This document shows positions 1-6,966 of a DNA stretch of 40,676 nucleotides, piece by piece (position 1 is the stretch's first letter; each line of letters begins with the position of its first letter). The notes beneath the pieces were generated by a model. That model had not been told where the DNA came from, did not search any database, and saw only the letters and a program-made list of their open reading frames with translations. Source of the stretch: Porphyromonas sp. oral taxon 278 str. W7784 (GTDB lineage Bacteria; Bacteroidota; Bacteroidia; Bacteroidales; Porphyromonadaceae); contig NZ_KI259230.1 of the NCBI RefSeq assembly GCF_000467855.2, forward strand, positions 315,755 through 356,430, read 5' to 3'. The position numbers and the translations under genes are program-made.

Positions 1-2
1 TC

Positions 3-143
3 CTTACTCATGCCTTGGTTGACCTCCTTGGCATCCATACCGAGTACACTCAGCCTCGTTTCAACTTCTTCGCTCCTACCTACGACGACCGCCGTCAGCG
101 CATCGTCGTCTCCCCCACTTCGAATAAGAAGATGGTGATGTAG
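3..143 (+). CDS. 3' end of a phosphoethanolamine transferase/sulfatase-family gene (gene starts before the window)
   Basis: The window opens inside a reading frame that ends at the TAG at 141-143 and encodes 46 residues ending in SNKKMVM. The family is assigned only because this stretch aligns without gaps to 1390-1532, where the longer copy shows an alkaline-phosphatase-superfamily metal motif. The two copies differ at about four bases in 143. EptA/CptA-type enzymes are inner-membrane proteins with a periplasmic catalytic domain that transfer phosphoethanolamine to lipid A or core sugars. This copy is probably the functional gene, but its catalytic part is outside the window, so activity cannot be judged. 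Confidence 0.6.
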   Translation, partial: LTHALVDLLGIHTEYTQPRFNFFAPTYDDRRQRIVVSPTSNKKMVM

Positions 144-187
144 TACAGCTCCGTCACCAAGTATGTCCTATAAAGTCATATGAAATA

Positions 188-892
188 ATGAACAAAATCC
201 TTTCCCTTCTCACGCTACTTCTCTGCGTTTCCATCGTAGTCTCTTGTTCCGAAGAAAAGGAAGAGCCTCCTACTTCCATTACACTGAGCCCGGAAGGACG
301 AATCATGCACCACGGAGAGACGCTTCAGCTGACAGCGACTCCCAATAGAGGAGTCTCATTCATCTCGGAGAACAAGAATATAGCTTCGGTTAATTCTTCG
401 GGGCTAGTGCAAGCTGTCCTCATCGGGAAGACCCGTATCGTAGCTTCAGCTGGCTCGGCTGTGGCTTATTGTGAGATCGATGTTCGCCCCAAGGTCATCA
501 ATTTACCAGAGCCCCTTCTTCTCTTTGGTCGGAATATTGATGAAGTAAAGAAGCTCTTCGATGCAACATATCCTAGCGCTCAATATGAAGTAATCGAAGA
601 GGAAGGAGCCTTCGCAAGATACTTCCCTAACTACAGGGTGGAGAAGCGACGTATACCTCTATATGTCATCTATAGAAGTGATGACAATGGGAATCTGATA
701 TCAGTCACTTACAAGGCGCTAGCTTGGCACAACCTCCTCAAAGAGTATACTAGCGAGCGATACCTTTCTACTAACAAGTTGGTCAAAGGTGACTATGAGT
801 TTCTCTCCGTGGACGAGCGCATCCGAGTACTAGTATCACCCTATTCGGAAAGTTATCATTATGCTATCTTCTTGCATGGTCCCAGACCCTAG
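188..892 (+). CDS. lipoprotein with a bacterial Ig-like (BIG2) domain
   Basis: A 234-residue protein with a type II signal peptide: a hydrophobic N-terminus ends in a VVSC lipobox with the lipidated Cys at 20. Residues about 29-100 look like a BIG2 Ig-like domain: the TSITLSPEG opening strand, the GETLQLTAT strand and the ENKNIASVNSSGLVQA core are typical. The remainder (about 105-234) matches nothing I recognise and has a mixed alpha/beta composition. No TAnnTTTG promoter is visible in the 44 bases between the preceding stop and this start. It sits between the two copies of the transferase 3' end. An outer-membrane or periplasmic anchor role is inferred from the lipobox; the substrate is unknown. 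Confidence 0.8.
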   Translation: MNKILSLLTLLLCVSIVVSCSEEKEEPPTSITLSPEGRIMHHGETLQLTATPNRGVSFISENKNIASVNSSGLVQAVLIGKTRIVASAGSAVAYCEIDVRPKVINLPEPLLLFGRNIDEVKKLFDATYPSAQYEVIEEEGAFARYFPNYRVEKRRIPLYVIYRSDDNGNLISVTYKALAWHNLLKEYTSERYLSTNKLVKGDYEFLSVDERIRVLVSPYSESYHYAIFLHGPRP

Positions 893-894
893 AT

Positions 895-1135
895 TCCCTT
901 CCCCTCGTTTGGTTCTTGCTATATTGTTATGCTCGGGTGGCACTAGTATCCGCCGTATTCGGCAATGATATATCAAGGACTATACTACCACCATCATCCC
1001 GAGGTAGTGAATTACCTCCCTTTTTATCCCTCTAAGAATACGAAGACCGCTACCAAGGATGGTAGCGGTCTTCGTATTCTTAGAGGGATACTTCACCAGC
1101 CTACCGAGATTCCTTATATCTAGATCCCCCACTTC
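895..1135 (+). pseudogene. decayed duplicate of the PNP promoter and first ~55 codons
   Basis: This stretch aligns along its length with 3394-3650, the promoter, leader and N-terminal codons of the intact purine nucleoside phosphorylase gene. Shared blocks include ATTCCCTTCCCC, GATATATCAAG, CGAAGACCGCTA and CTTCACCAGCCTACCG. It is broken in three ways. The start ATG has become ATA near 1000. The Gln codon of PYTQIP is a TAG at 1121-1123. The -7 box TATATTTG of the real gene reads TATATTGT here. The middle has been rewritten into a perfect inverted repeat (1025-1090). Similarity to PNP stops near 1135, where the transferase tail begins. Confidence 0.75.
1025..1090. repeat. perfect 31-bp inverted repeat with a 4-base loop
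   Basis: Left arm 1025-1055 and right arm 1060-1090 are exact reverse complements, separated only by AGGA. The sequence lies inside the PNP-derived relic; the intact gene has the left-arm core CGAAGACCGCTA at the matching place but not the right arm. There is no T-run after the right arm, and 31 bp is much longer than the terminators in this window, so a simple intrinsic terminator is unlikely. A quasi-palindrome repaired to perfection by template switching during replication is a reasonable origin (inference). Confidence 0.95.
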
Positions 1136-1532
1136 TCCTAATAGTCTCCCTGAACGGAAGGGCGAGATCATCGAGCGCTATCGTGAGGAGAATGCCCTCA
1201 TTATCTATGTCTCCGACCACGGCGATGCCCTCTTCGACGAAGACTATCCCGAACTGATGGGCCACGCATTGGTACCAAGGGCGGTAGAGATCCCGCTCTT
1301 CGTCTACTTCTCTCCACAGCTTCGCAAGGAGCGTCCCGATCTCTGGCGCCAGATCAGCCGTCAGTGGGATAAGCGTATCCTGTCGGATCTCCTTACTCAT
1401 GCCTTGGTTGACCTCCTTGGCTTCCATACCGAATACACCCAGCCTCGTTTCAACTTCTTCGCCCCTACCTACGACGACCGCCGTCAGCGCATCGTCGTCT
1501 CCCCCACTTCGAATAAGAAGATGGTGATGTAG
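1136..1532 (+). pseudogene. 3' fragment of a phosphoethanolamine transferase/sulfatase-family gene
   Basis: About 131 codons in the frame ending at TAG 1530-1532. The fragment contains IIYVSDHGDALF followed by MGHA, the C-terminal metal-binding Asp-His and His region of the alkaline phosphatase/EptA superfamily, then PLFVYFSPQLR and the tail also seen at 3-143. The N-terminal membrane helices and the Thr nucleophile region are absent, so it cannot be an active enzyme alone. The frame stays open upstream to an ATG at 1059, so a 157-residue chimeric peptide could be made, but its first 25 residues come from the palindrome and out-of-frame PNP sequence. It is best read as a relic or a cassette for recombination with the copy that ends at 143. 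Confidence 0.7.
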
Positions 1533-1611
1533 GTCCATTGTATCCCACGCTCTATACTGATTAGCTGGTGAGAGCTTCTCGCCAGCCGAGACCTCACATA
1601 CTATTTAATTG

Positions 1612-1700
1612 GAACCTATGGTAGGTCGTAAGAGGAGCCTACAGTGGGTCGCTTCGACGACCTACTATAGATTTTCTGGACGATCTACCATAGGTCGATT
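1612..1700 (+). repeat. R-family intergenic repeat, copy 1
   Basis: The element has an opening dyad ACCTATGGTAGGT, then a 28-base core at 1638-1665 that matches 40648-40675 at 26 of 28 positions, then a third motif GATCTACCATAGGTCG. Its building block is CCTACnGTGGGTCG, followed by its complement CGACGACCTAC. The other members are at 17595-17625, 25810-25895 and 40641-40676. All lie outside genes. Confidence 0.8.
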
Positions 1701-1846
1701 TCTTCCCCTTCTGATAGCCCGTGCTTAGCTACTGCTTGGGGCGAGCTCCATGTCAGGCGATGCGTCTCCCCATTACGGGATATGCTGTGATAAGTTGCAT
1801 GTATATGCGGATGTGTTTTACTGATAGAGTGGTGTCCGTTTTTATT

Positions 1847-1854
1847 TACCTTTG
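1847..1854 (+). promoter_or_regulatory. Bacteroidota -7 promoter box (TACCTTTG)
   Basis: TACCTTTG matches the TAnnTTTG box of the Bacteroidota primary sigma factor. Transcription would start about 7 bases downstream, near 1861. An ATG at 1863 would then be nearly leaderless, so the ATG at 1890 is the better start for the downstream outer-membrane protein. Confidence 0.6.
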
Positions 1855-1889
1855 CGCCGTCAATGGATAAATTAGTTAAAAGACCAACT

Positions 1890-2678
1890 ATGAATATGAA
1901 GCGATTACTCTATTTGCTGGTGCTCCTCTTAGCTCCAGTTCAGGGATATGCACAGATGCTCTTCTCTGAGAATCTAACGATGCATATCGACAGTACAAAG
2001 ACGCTACAGGGGACGATCACGCCAGTCGTCAACTTCCAGACGGAGAAGGAGAATGTGTTGACCCTCAGAAATACCTCCAATATCAATCTTCTGATCAAGA
2101 AGAGCCGAGTAGTCAACCTCATCAGTAAGTTCGAACTCTCGACTTATGGCGACAAGGTGACCGTTAGTGGTGGCTATGTACACGCCGAATATCGGTATCT
2201 GCTGCACCGAGCATTTGAGATCTATCCCTATGTCGAGTCGCAGTGGGCGGCTAGTAGAGGTATGGGCTTCAAGTTCTCCTCTGGTATCCAGTCCCGCTAT
2301 CGGCTGGTGAATAGGGAGAGTACCCTTATGTTCGCTACGCTGGGTGCCTTCTATGAGTACGAAGAGTGGGAGCGCCCTTCGCCCGCTGTACATGAACCTA
2401 AGTACGCCTATAGCCACAAGGTCAAGACACATCTCTCGCTTAGCCTGCGGAATAAGATCGGTGACAACTGGGAACTTACGACGACAGCTATCCATCAAGC
2501 TTCGCCAGACAGCTACCTCAAGAAGGCACGTTTCGGCGGAGCTGTCGATCTCCGATATAGCATCACGCCTACGATCGGGATACGAGGTACCTATCGCTTG
2601 ATCTATGATACCGATCCCATTGTCCCGATACGTAAGGACTATAATATGGTAGATGCAGGTATCGACCTCTCGTTCTAA
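1890..2678 (+). CDS. outer-membrane beta-barrel protein (DUF481-like)
   Basis: A 262-residue protein with a cleavable signal peptide (MNMKRLLYLLVLLLAP...GYAQ). After the signal it consists of alternating amphipathic strands and ends in DLSF, a terminal Phe typical of BAM-assembled barrels. The strand pattern (NLISKFELS, VSGGYVHAEYRY, SGIQSRYRL, LRYSITPTIGIRGTYRL) resembles DUF481-type outer-membrane proteins. An in-frame ATG exists at 1863, but the promoter box at 1847 argues for the ATG at 1890 or 1896. The DUF421 gene follows after 36 bases, so the two are probably cotranscribed. Cargo or function is unknown. Confidence 0.75.
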   Translation: MNMKRLLYLLVLLLAPVQGYAQMLFSENLTMHIDSTKTLQGTITPVVNFQTEKENVLTLRNTSNINLLIKKSRVVNLISKFELSTYGDKVTVSGGYVHAEYRYLLHRAFEIYPYVESQWAASRGMGFKFSSGIQSRYRLVNRESTLMFATLGAFYEYEEWERPSPAVHEPKYAYSHKVKTHLSLSLRNKIGDNWELTTTAIHQASPDSYLKKARFGGAVDLRYSITPTIGIRGTYRLIYDTDPIVPIRKDYNMVDAGIDLSF

Positions 2679-2714
2679 TAAGAAGTCTAAGTCTATTCTC
2701 ACTACAGCGCAGTT

Positions 2715-3395
2715 ATGTTCGTTATTTCTTACCTCCAGACGGATGAGTTCTTCTATCTGAATGTATTCCTGAAGTTGCTCCTGGGACTGCTTGCCATCGT
2801 CTTCACCATCAATAAGTCGGGCAAGGGTAATCTTGCACCCAGCTCAGCGATAGACCAGGTGCAGAACTACGTACTTGGGGGAATCATCGGCGGGATCATC
2901 TATAGTCCCTCCGTCTCTATCCTACAGTTCGCCGCCGTCCTACTTATTTGGGCCTTCCTCATCAACGGACTGCGCAGGCTCAAGACTAAGAGTGCCGGTA
3001 TCAAGCGCTTCGTAGACGGAGCTCCTATTGTACTGATCAAGCACGGGGAACTCGATGTAGAGGCTTGTCGTAAGGCGAGAATTACCGCCAATGAAGTCGC
3101 ATTTAAGCTCCGCCGAGAAGGTGTCTACCACGTGCGTGATGTGAAGCGAGCCGTCTTCGAGCAGAATGGTGAACTCATCATCGTACTAAGAGGCGAGGAG
3201 AATCCCAAGTACCCCATCATCACCGATGGGATCATCCAGACAAGCGTATTGGATGATGTGGATCGGACGGAAGAATGGCTCACCGAAGAACTTCAAAAGG
3301 CCGGCTATCAGTCTGCTTCAGAGATCTTCCTCGCTGAATATGAAAGTGGAGAACTGAAGCTCATTCCCTTCGTCCGAGCTACCCAAGAGCAGTAA
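2715..3395 (+). CDS. DUF421/YetF-family membrane protein
   Basis: A 226-residue protein. The first about 90 residues contain three hydrophobic segments (around 15-35, 52-70 and 70-87). A cytosolic alpha/beta domain follows with the family pattern: [32 protein letters not shown], then [17 protein letters not shown]. This is the arrangement of YetF/DUF421 proteins, whose biochemical role is poorly defined. It lies 36 bases after the barrel-protein gene and shares its promoter as far as I can see. The PNP gene downstream has its own -7 box. Confidence 0.85.
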   Translation: MFVISYLQTDEFFYLNVFLKLLLGLLAIVFTINKSGKGNLAPSSAIDQVQNYVLGGIIGGIIYSPSVSILQFAAVLLIWAFLINGLRRLKTKSAGIKRFVDGAPIVLIKHGELDVEACRKARITANEVAFKLRREGVYHVRDVKRAVFEQNGELIIVLRGEENPKYPIITDGIIQTSVLDDVDRTEEWLTEELQKAGYQSASEIFLAEYESGELKLIPFVRATQEQ

Positions 3396-3426
3396 GCTCA
3401 TTCCCTTCCCCTTCCTTGATTATTGC

Positions 3427-3434
3427 TATATTTG
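3427..3434 (+). promoter_or_regulatory. Bacteroidota -7 promoter box (TATATTTG) of PNP
   Basis: TATATTTG lies 55 bases upstream of the PNP ATG, leaving a leader of about 50 bases. The decayed copy at 895-1135 carries TATATTGT at the matching site, which indirectly supports this as the working promoter. Confidence 0.6.
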
Positions 3435-3489
3435 CTATGCTCTTGTAGCACCAGTATCAGCAGTATTCAGCAACGATATATCAAGAACT

Positions 3490-4305
3490 ATGCTCGACCA
3501 ACATTATCACGAGGCAGCAAACTACCTCGCTTCTCGCCTTCCAAAGGACACGAAGACCGCTATCATCCTCGGTAGTGGACTTGGTAACCTCGGTGAAATG
3601 CTTCACCAGCCTACCGTCATTCCTTATACCCAGATCCCTCACTTCCCACACTCTACAGCCATCGGGCATAAGGGGAACCTCATCGCTGGCACGCTCTCTG
3701 GTGTGCCCGTACTATGCATGCAGGGGCGCTTCCACTACTACGAAGGCTATCCGATGGAGCAGGTGACCTTCCCCGTACGAGTGATGAAGCTCCTCGGTAT
3801 AGAGAATCTCCTCGTCTCCAACGCTGCAGGCGGGATCAACCAGACCTTCCGTGTCGGCGACCTGATGATCATCCGTGACCATATCAACAACCTACCCAAC
3901 CCACTTATTGGGCCTAATATGGAGATGTTCGGCCCTCGCTTCCCTGATATGACCCGTCCCTACGACCGTGAATTTATCACGAAGGCGAAGGCGATCTCCC
4001 AGGAGCTGGGCATCCATGTACACGAAGGTGTCTACGTTGGTCTCACGGGTCCTTCGTACGAGACACCTGCAGAGTACAACTATTGGGCACGCTCGGGTGG
4101 TGATGCCATCGGTATGAGCACCGTGCCCGAAGTGATCGTAGCCCGCCATGCTGGTATCCGTGTCTTCGGGATGTCTGTGATCACTAATGAAGGATGGCAC
4201 TTCGACGATGACTTTGTCAATGACGGCGACGATGTGATCCGTGCAGCCAACGCTGCCTCCGAACGTATGGGACGCATCTTCAGCGAGCTCGTCCGCCAGC
4301 TGTAA
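3490..4305 (+). CDS. punA: purine nucleoside phosphorylase, trimeric (PunA/family 2) type
   Basis: A 271-residue cytosolic enzyme that phosphorolyses purine nucleosides to the free base and (deoxy)ribose 1-phosphate in purine salvage. Landmarks: the phosphate-binding GSGLGNLGE at 28-36, GRFHYYEGY at 79-87 with the family His and Glu, the SNAAGGIN substrate loop at 110-117, the GPSYETPAE segment, [13 protein letters not shown], and the TNEG motif near the C-terminus. Length is normal for trimeric PNPs. It has its own promoter at 3427 and a strong terminator at 4335-4371, so it is a monocistronic unit. Its promoter and first ~55 codons were the source of the decayed copy at 895-1135. Confidence 0.95.
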   Translation: MLDQHYHEAANYLASRLPKDTKTAIILGSGLGNLGEMLHQPTVIPYTQIPHFPHSTAIGHKGNLIAGTLSGVPVLCMQGRFHYYEGYPMEQVTFPVRVMKLLGIENLLVSNAAGGINQTFRVGDLMIIRDHINNLPNPLIGPNMEMFGPRFPDMTRPYDREFITKAKAISQELGIHVHEGVYVGLTGPSYETPAEYNYWARSGGDAIGMSTVPEVIVARHAGIRVFGMSVITNEGWHFDDDFVNDGDDVIRAANAASERMGRIFSELVRQL

Positions 4306-4334
4306 GGCATAGCTCTTACCGAGCTAGATATTAG

Positions 4335-4371
4335 ATGCCCCACCTTTCACTGGGAAAGGTGGGGCATTTTG
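4335..4371 (+). terminator. intrinsic terminator of PNP
   Basis: Perfect 14-bp stem (4335-4348 with 4354-4367), 5-base loop, then TTTTG. It lies 30 bases after the PNP stop codon. Confidence 0.9.
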
Positions 4372-4430
4372 TATTAGGGGGAAGGAGCGATAGGGAGGAG
4401 TTCTTTTTACCACTTAATGATGGAGGGAAG

Positions 4431-4500
4431 AAGTAATGGCTGATGCGGGGTGGAAGTAGTAGCTGATGTGGGGTGGGAGAGTGGTCGATGAGGTGGGGAA
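4431..4500 (+). repeat. 23-bp tandem repeat, two copies plus a degenerate third
   Basis: Units 4431-4453 and 4454-4476 agree at 20 of 23 positions (core GCTGATGyGGGGTGG). A looser third unit runs to about 4500. The stretch is non-coding, between the PNP terminator and the terminator of the opposite-strand TonB receptor. The 23-bp period also appears at 9689, 30631 and 36056. Confidence 0.7.
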
Positions 4501-4501
4501 T

Positions 4502-4545
4502 AAAAGCCGTCTCCCGCCACGGGCTAGGCCTGTGGCGGGAGACGG
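4502..4545 (-). terminator. intrinsic terminator of the TonB receptor gene
   Basis: Perfect 14-bp stem (4507-4520 with 4532-4545) and an 11-base loop. Read on the minus strand it is followed by CTTTTATT, so it terminates the receptor gene that ends at 4569. Confidence 0.85.
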
Positions 4546-4568
4546 ATCAGTAGGGAGAGGGGCTCGGC

Positions 4569-6845
4569 TTAGAGGGCGAGCGAAGTGGTGAACTGAAGGT
4601 TACGCCCTTCGGCCGGTATGTACTGCGTGCTGTTGATAGTAGCACGATGGTAAGTGGCGTCGAAGAGGTTATTGACATTCAGCTGTAGGCGTAGTGCCTT
4701 CGAGACATTGAGGCTAGCTACAGCGTGGAAGATGGTGTAGCCAGGTACCTTGAAGATGTTCGTCTCATCCGAGTAGAAGGACCCGCTGTGTTCTGTACCA
4801 AAGCCAAGACGGAAGGCTTCACCCTTACGGCCTAGGCCGATGTTATAGAAGCCCCATGCGGATAGCTTATCTAGAGGTACACGCTTGAGACGGTTGCCTG
4901 CCGTGACATTCTTCACGAACTTCGACGAAGTGTACTCAGCGATGCGGGCGTCGGTGAGGGAGTAGCCAAGGGAGAAGTCAAACGCTGTAGAAGGAGCATA
5001 GCGCATCTCGAGCTCGATACCCTTGCTCACGGACTTCCCGATAGGACCGCCTATCTTACGTCCATCGGCGGCAGTACCGAGGTTGGTACGCACCATATTA
5101 TTGAGCGTGATGTGGTAGGCCGCTGCACTCAGGGAGAGCTCTGTACCGAGATCGAGGTGGAGGCCCACCTCCCACTGGCGTCCCGTGAGCGGTTTGAAGC
5201 TCCGGAGCTCAGAGTCGCTCATCTCCGTGCCGTCTGGGTGCATATAGACTACCTCGGGCGATAGTGTGATGCGCTGGGGCTTAAAGAAGGAGGAGAGGGA
5301 GCTGTACACGTTGAAGTACTTCGTGACATTGTATACTGCACCGAGACGATAAGTGAAGGCTGTATTGGTCTGACGCTGGTCAAGGGTACGATCCAGAAGC
5401 TTGAAGTCGTCGGTATTGTAGATACCGTAGTCACGGCTGAAGAAGTCGAGACGGACACCTGCTAGCAGGTTTAGCTTCTGCCAAGTCATGAAGTCTTGTA
5501 CGGAGAGGCTATTGACCAAATCGTTGAAGATCTGCATGCGTCGGTACTTCATGTAGATAGGACCTTGGTCAAGGACGGGGTCCTTGAGCGTGACGATTGA
5601 GCCTACGCCTGCACCGGTGTAGGCAGCACGGTCAGAGCGACGGAGGTTGAGGTAGGAGAAGTTGTACGCAGCCAGTAGGGCATGCTTGGTATTCCCCCAG
5701 CGAGCACGCCCCGTGAGCTCTAGCTGATTCTGTGCCGTGAGCGTACCGTAGGCGAAGCCGAAGCCGTCACGCTGCACTCGGTCGATGAGTACAGGTACCT
5801 TCTTGTTACCGTCGAGGTAGTAGTGCTTAGCGCCTACTGCCTTGTCGCCGGTGAGGTAGTTGAGTCCGTCGGTCGAGTAGTAGTTCAGGCTGTCATAGGC
5901 AAAGAATGCGTGCTCGGAGAGACGCCAGCGGTCGTTGATGGCGTAGCTGTACTTCCCGTGGAGCTTGACCGTCTTGTTCGTGAGGAACTCATTAGGGTCG
6001 GTGTAGGCTCGTGAAGCGGGCTCACTGCTGGGGAAGTCCCCTTGGCGGTAAGCGAGCTTATCGGTAGAAGCATCGTAGACGTCCCACTTCAGATGGGGCT
6101 GACCATAGTCGCCTCGGAAGAAGTCGTTGCTAGCGATCAGGGCGAAGCTCAGACGATGCTTCGGGGCAAGAGCGATGTCTATCGCTGCATGGGCGTTAGC
6201 CGTCTTGGTATAGTTGCCTCGCCAGCCGTCACTCGTCGAATACTCTACGTCTGCTCGGGCATTGGCCTTAGGGGAGAGAGCCCCCGTGCCCCCAGCGGTG
6301 ATACGGTGTGTCGCCCAGGAGCCTACGGTGTAGCTAGCATCGAAGGCCTTCTTGGCTTTAGGTTGCTTGTTGATGATGTTGATGACGCCTCCCAGAGCAG
6401 AGTGACCGACGCTCATCGAAGCGGCGCCCTTGAGCACCTCGATGTGGGATACCGCTGCCATCCCAGTCAAGGGAGCAGACTGCCAAAGAGCGTGGCGCTC
6501 GTCACGCATCCCATCGGAGAGTACTACAGACTCGTAGAAGCCACGAAGGAAGAACATGTGGAAGCCCCCGTAGTCCTTGAAGGCATGGACACCTGGGAGC
6601 GTCTGCATGGCCTGAGCAGGATCGGAGTAGCCGAGCAGGCGGATCTTCTCCAGAGGCAGAATGTTGGTGGTGAGGGGGATCTCCCGTCGAGGGGCGGGGA
6701 TCTTGACTACAGTGTTGGGAGCGGTGATACGGGCTCCACGGACGACGACCTCCTGGATATTCTGCACACTATCTAGTGCGCTAGGAGCCTGAGCCGCGAG
6801 GGCACAAGGCATAGCCAGAAGAGTCAGCAGGGTAAGCTTTCTCAT
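4569..6845 (-). CDS. TonB-dependent outer-membrane receptor, siderophore type
   Basis: A 758-residue protein with signal peptide MRKLTLLTLLAMPCALAAQ and a TonB-box-like EVVV at about 32-35. The plug domain (about 50-160) carries DPAQAMQTLPGV, FFLRGF, VLSDGMRD and the closing block IEVLKGAASMSVG...GGVINIINK. A 22-strand type barrel with many aromatic-ended strands follows, ending NLQFTTSLAL. The plug spacing resembles siderophore receptors (FhuA/FcuA group) rather than SusC, and there is no N-terminal carboxypeptidase-like domain. The gene is monocistronic, with a promoter at 6942-6949 and a terminator at 4502-4545. Iron-siderophore uptake is the family default; thiamine or cobalamin transport cannot be excluded. 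No Fur-like box was recognised. Confidence 0.9.
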   Translation of the reverse strand: MRKLTLLTLLAMPCALAAQAPSALDSVQNIQEVVVRGARITAPNTVVKIPAPRREIPLTTNILPLEKIRLLGYSDPAQAMQTLPGVHAFKDYGGFHMFFLRGFYESVVLSDGMRDERHALWQSAPLTGMAAVSHIEVLKGAASMSVGHSALGGVINIINKQPKAKKAFDASYTVGSWATHRITAGGTGALSPKANARADVEYSTSDGWRGNYTKTANAHAAIDIALAPKHRLSFALIASNDFFRGDYGQPHLKWDVYDASTDKLAYRQGDFPSSEPASRAYTDPNEFLTNKTVKLHGKYSYAINDRWRLSEHAFFAYDSLNYYSTDGLNYLTGDKAVGAKHYYLDGNKKVPVLIDRVQRDGFGFAYGTLTAQNQLELTGRARWGNTKHALLAAYNFSYLNLRRSDRAAYTGAGVGSIVTLKDPVLDQGPIYMKYRRMQIFNDLVNSLSVQDFMTWQKLNLLAGVRLDFFSRDYGIYNTDDFKLLDRTLDQRQTNTAFTYRLGAVYNVTKYFNVYSSLSSFFKPQRITLSPEVVYMHPDGTEMSDSELRSFKPLTGRQWEVGLHLDLGTELSLSAAAYHITLNNMVRTNLGTAADGRKIGGPIGKSVSKGIELEMRYAPSTAFDFSLGYSLTDARIAEYTSSKFVKNVTAGNRLKRVPLDKLSAWGFYNIGLGRKGEAFRLGFGTEHSGSFYSDETNIFKVPGYTIFHAVASLNVSKALRLQLNVNNLFDATYHRATINSTQYIPAEGRNLQFTTSLAL

Positions 6846-6937
6846 AAAAGTAAATCAGGTTGGTTAATGATGCCGTGAGGGGAGCATCCCTCTCAGCCAA
6901 GAGGTGGCATAAGCAGATGCACCACCTTTTACATAAT
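6846..6937 (-). promoter_or_regulatory. structured 5' leader of the TonB receptor gene
   Basis: On the minus strand the roughly 92-base leader begins with a hairpin: GGTG and GCAT pair with ATGC and CACC around CTGCTT, with a 2-base bulge. A second hairpin follows: GAG and GGGA pair with TCCC and CTC around TGC, with a bulged A. The words GGCTGAGA and ACCTGAT, both present in TPP riboswitches, occur in the right order, but the 3' P4/P5 part of a TPP aptamer is missing before the ATG. A regulatory leader is plausible; a functional TPP riboswitch is not demonstrated. Confidence 0.3.
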
Positions 6938-6941
6938 AGCA

Positions 6942-6949
6942 CAAAGGTA
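6942..6949 (-). promoter_or_regulatory. Bacteroidota -7 promoter box (TACCTTTG) of the TonB receptor gene
   Basis: Minus-strand TACCTTTG lies about 97 bases before the ATG of the TonB receptor. It also lies just past the stop codon of the McrC-like tail, so the promoter separates that relic from the receptor. Confidence 0.6.
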
Positions 6950-6966
6950 GCATATTTGTGCAATGT

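Larger units (their letters stand above)
1533..1889. other. intergenic stretch with hairpin, repeat element and promoter
   Basis: No gene is supported here. A 10-bp hairpin with one G-U pair lies at 1564-1586 without a T-run, so it may be only a weak terminator. The R-family repeat follows at 1612-1700. A promoter -7 box lies at 1847-1854. The sequence at 1700-1840 shows nothing I can assign. Confidence 0.5.

Noticed and set aside
1025-1090. Palindrome as an intrinsic terminator
   Set aside because: No T-run follows either arm, the stem is about twice the length of the real terminators here, and it sits within duplicated PNP coding sequence.
1059-1532. Chimeric 157-residue frame as an intact gene
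   Set aside because: Its first 25 codons come from the palindrome and out-of-frame PNP sequence; the remainder lacks the membrane and nucleophile parts of the enzyme.
1612-1700. R element as an insertion sequence end
   Set aside because: No transposase frame lies between any pair of copies and no target-site duplication could be seen by eye.
4431-4500. Tandem repeats as a CRISPR array
   Set aside because: Units are directly adjacent with no unique spacers, only two or three copies, and no cas gene is present. The same holds for 9689, 30631 and 36056.
6042-6776. 244-residue open frame opposite the TonB receptor
   Set aside because: It lies wholly within the receptor's barrel and plug coding region on the other strand and shows no domain; a composition shadow in GC-rich DNA.
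6846-6937. Complete TPP riboswitch
   Set aside because: Two motif words match, but the P4/P5 sequence after ACCTGAT is absent before the start codon.
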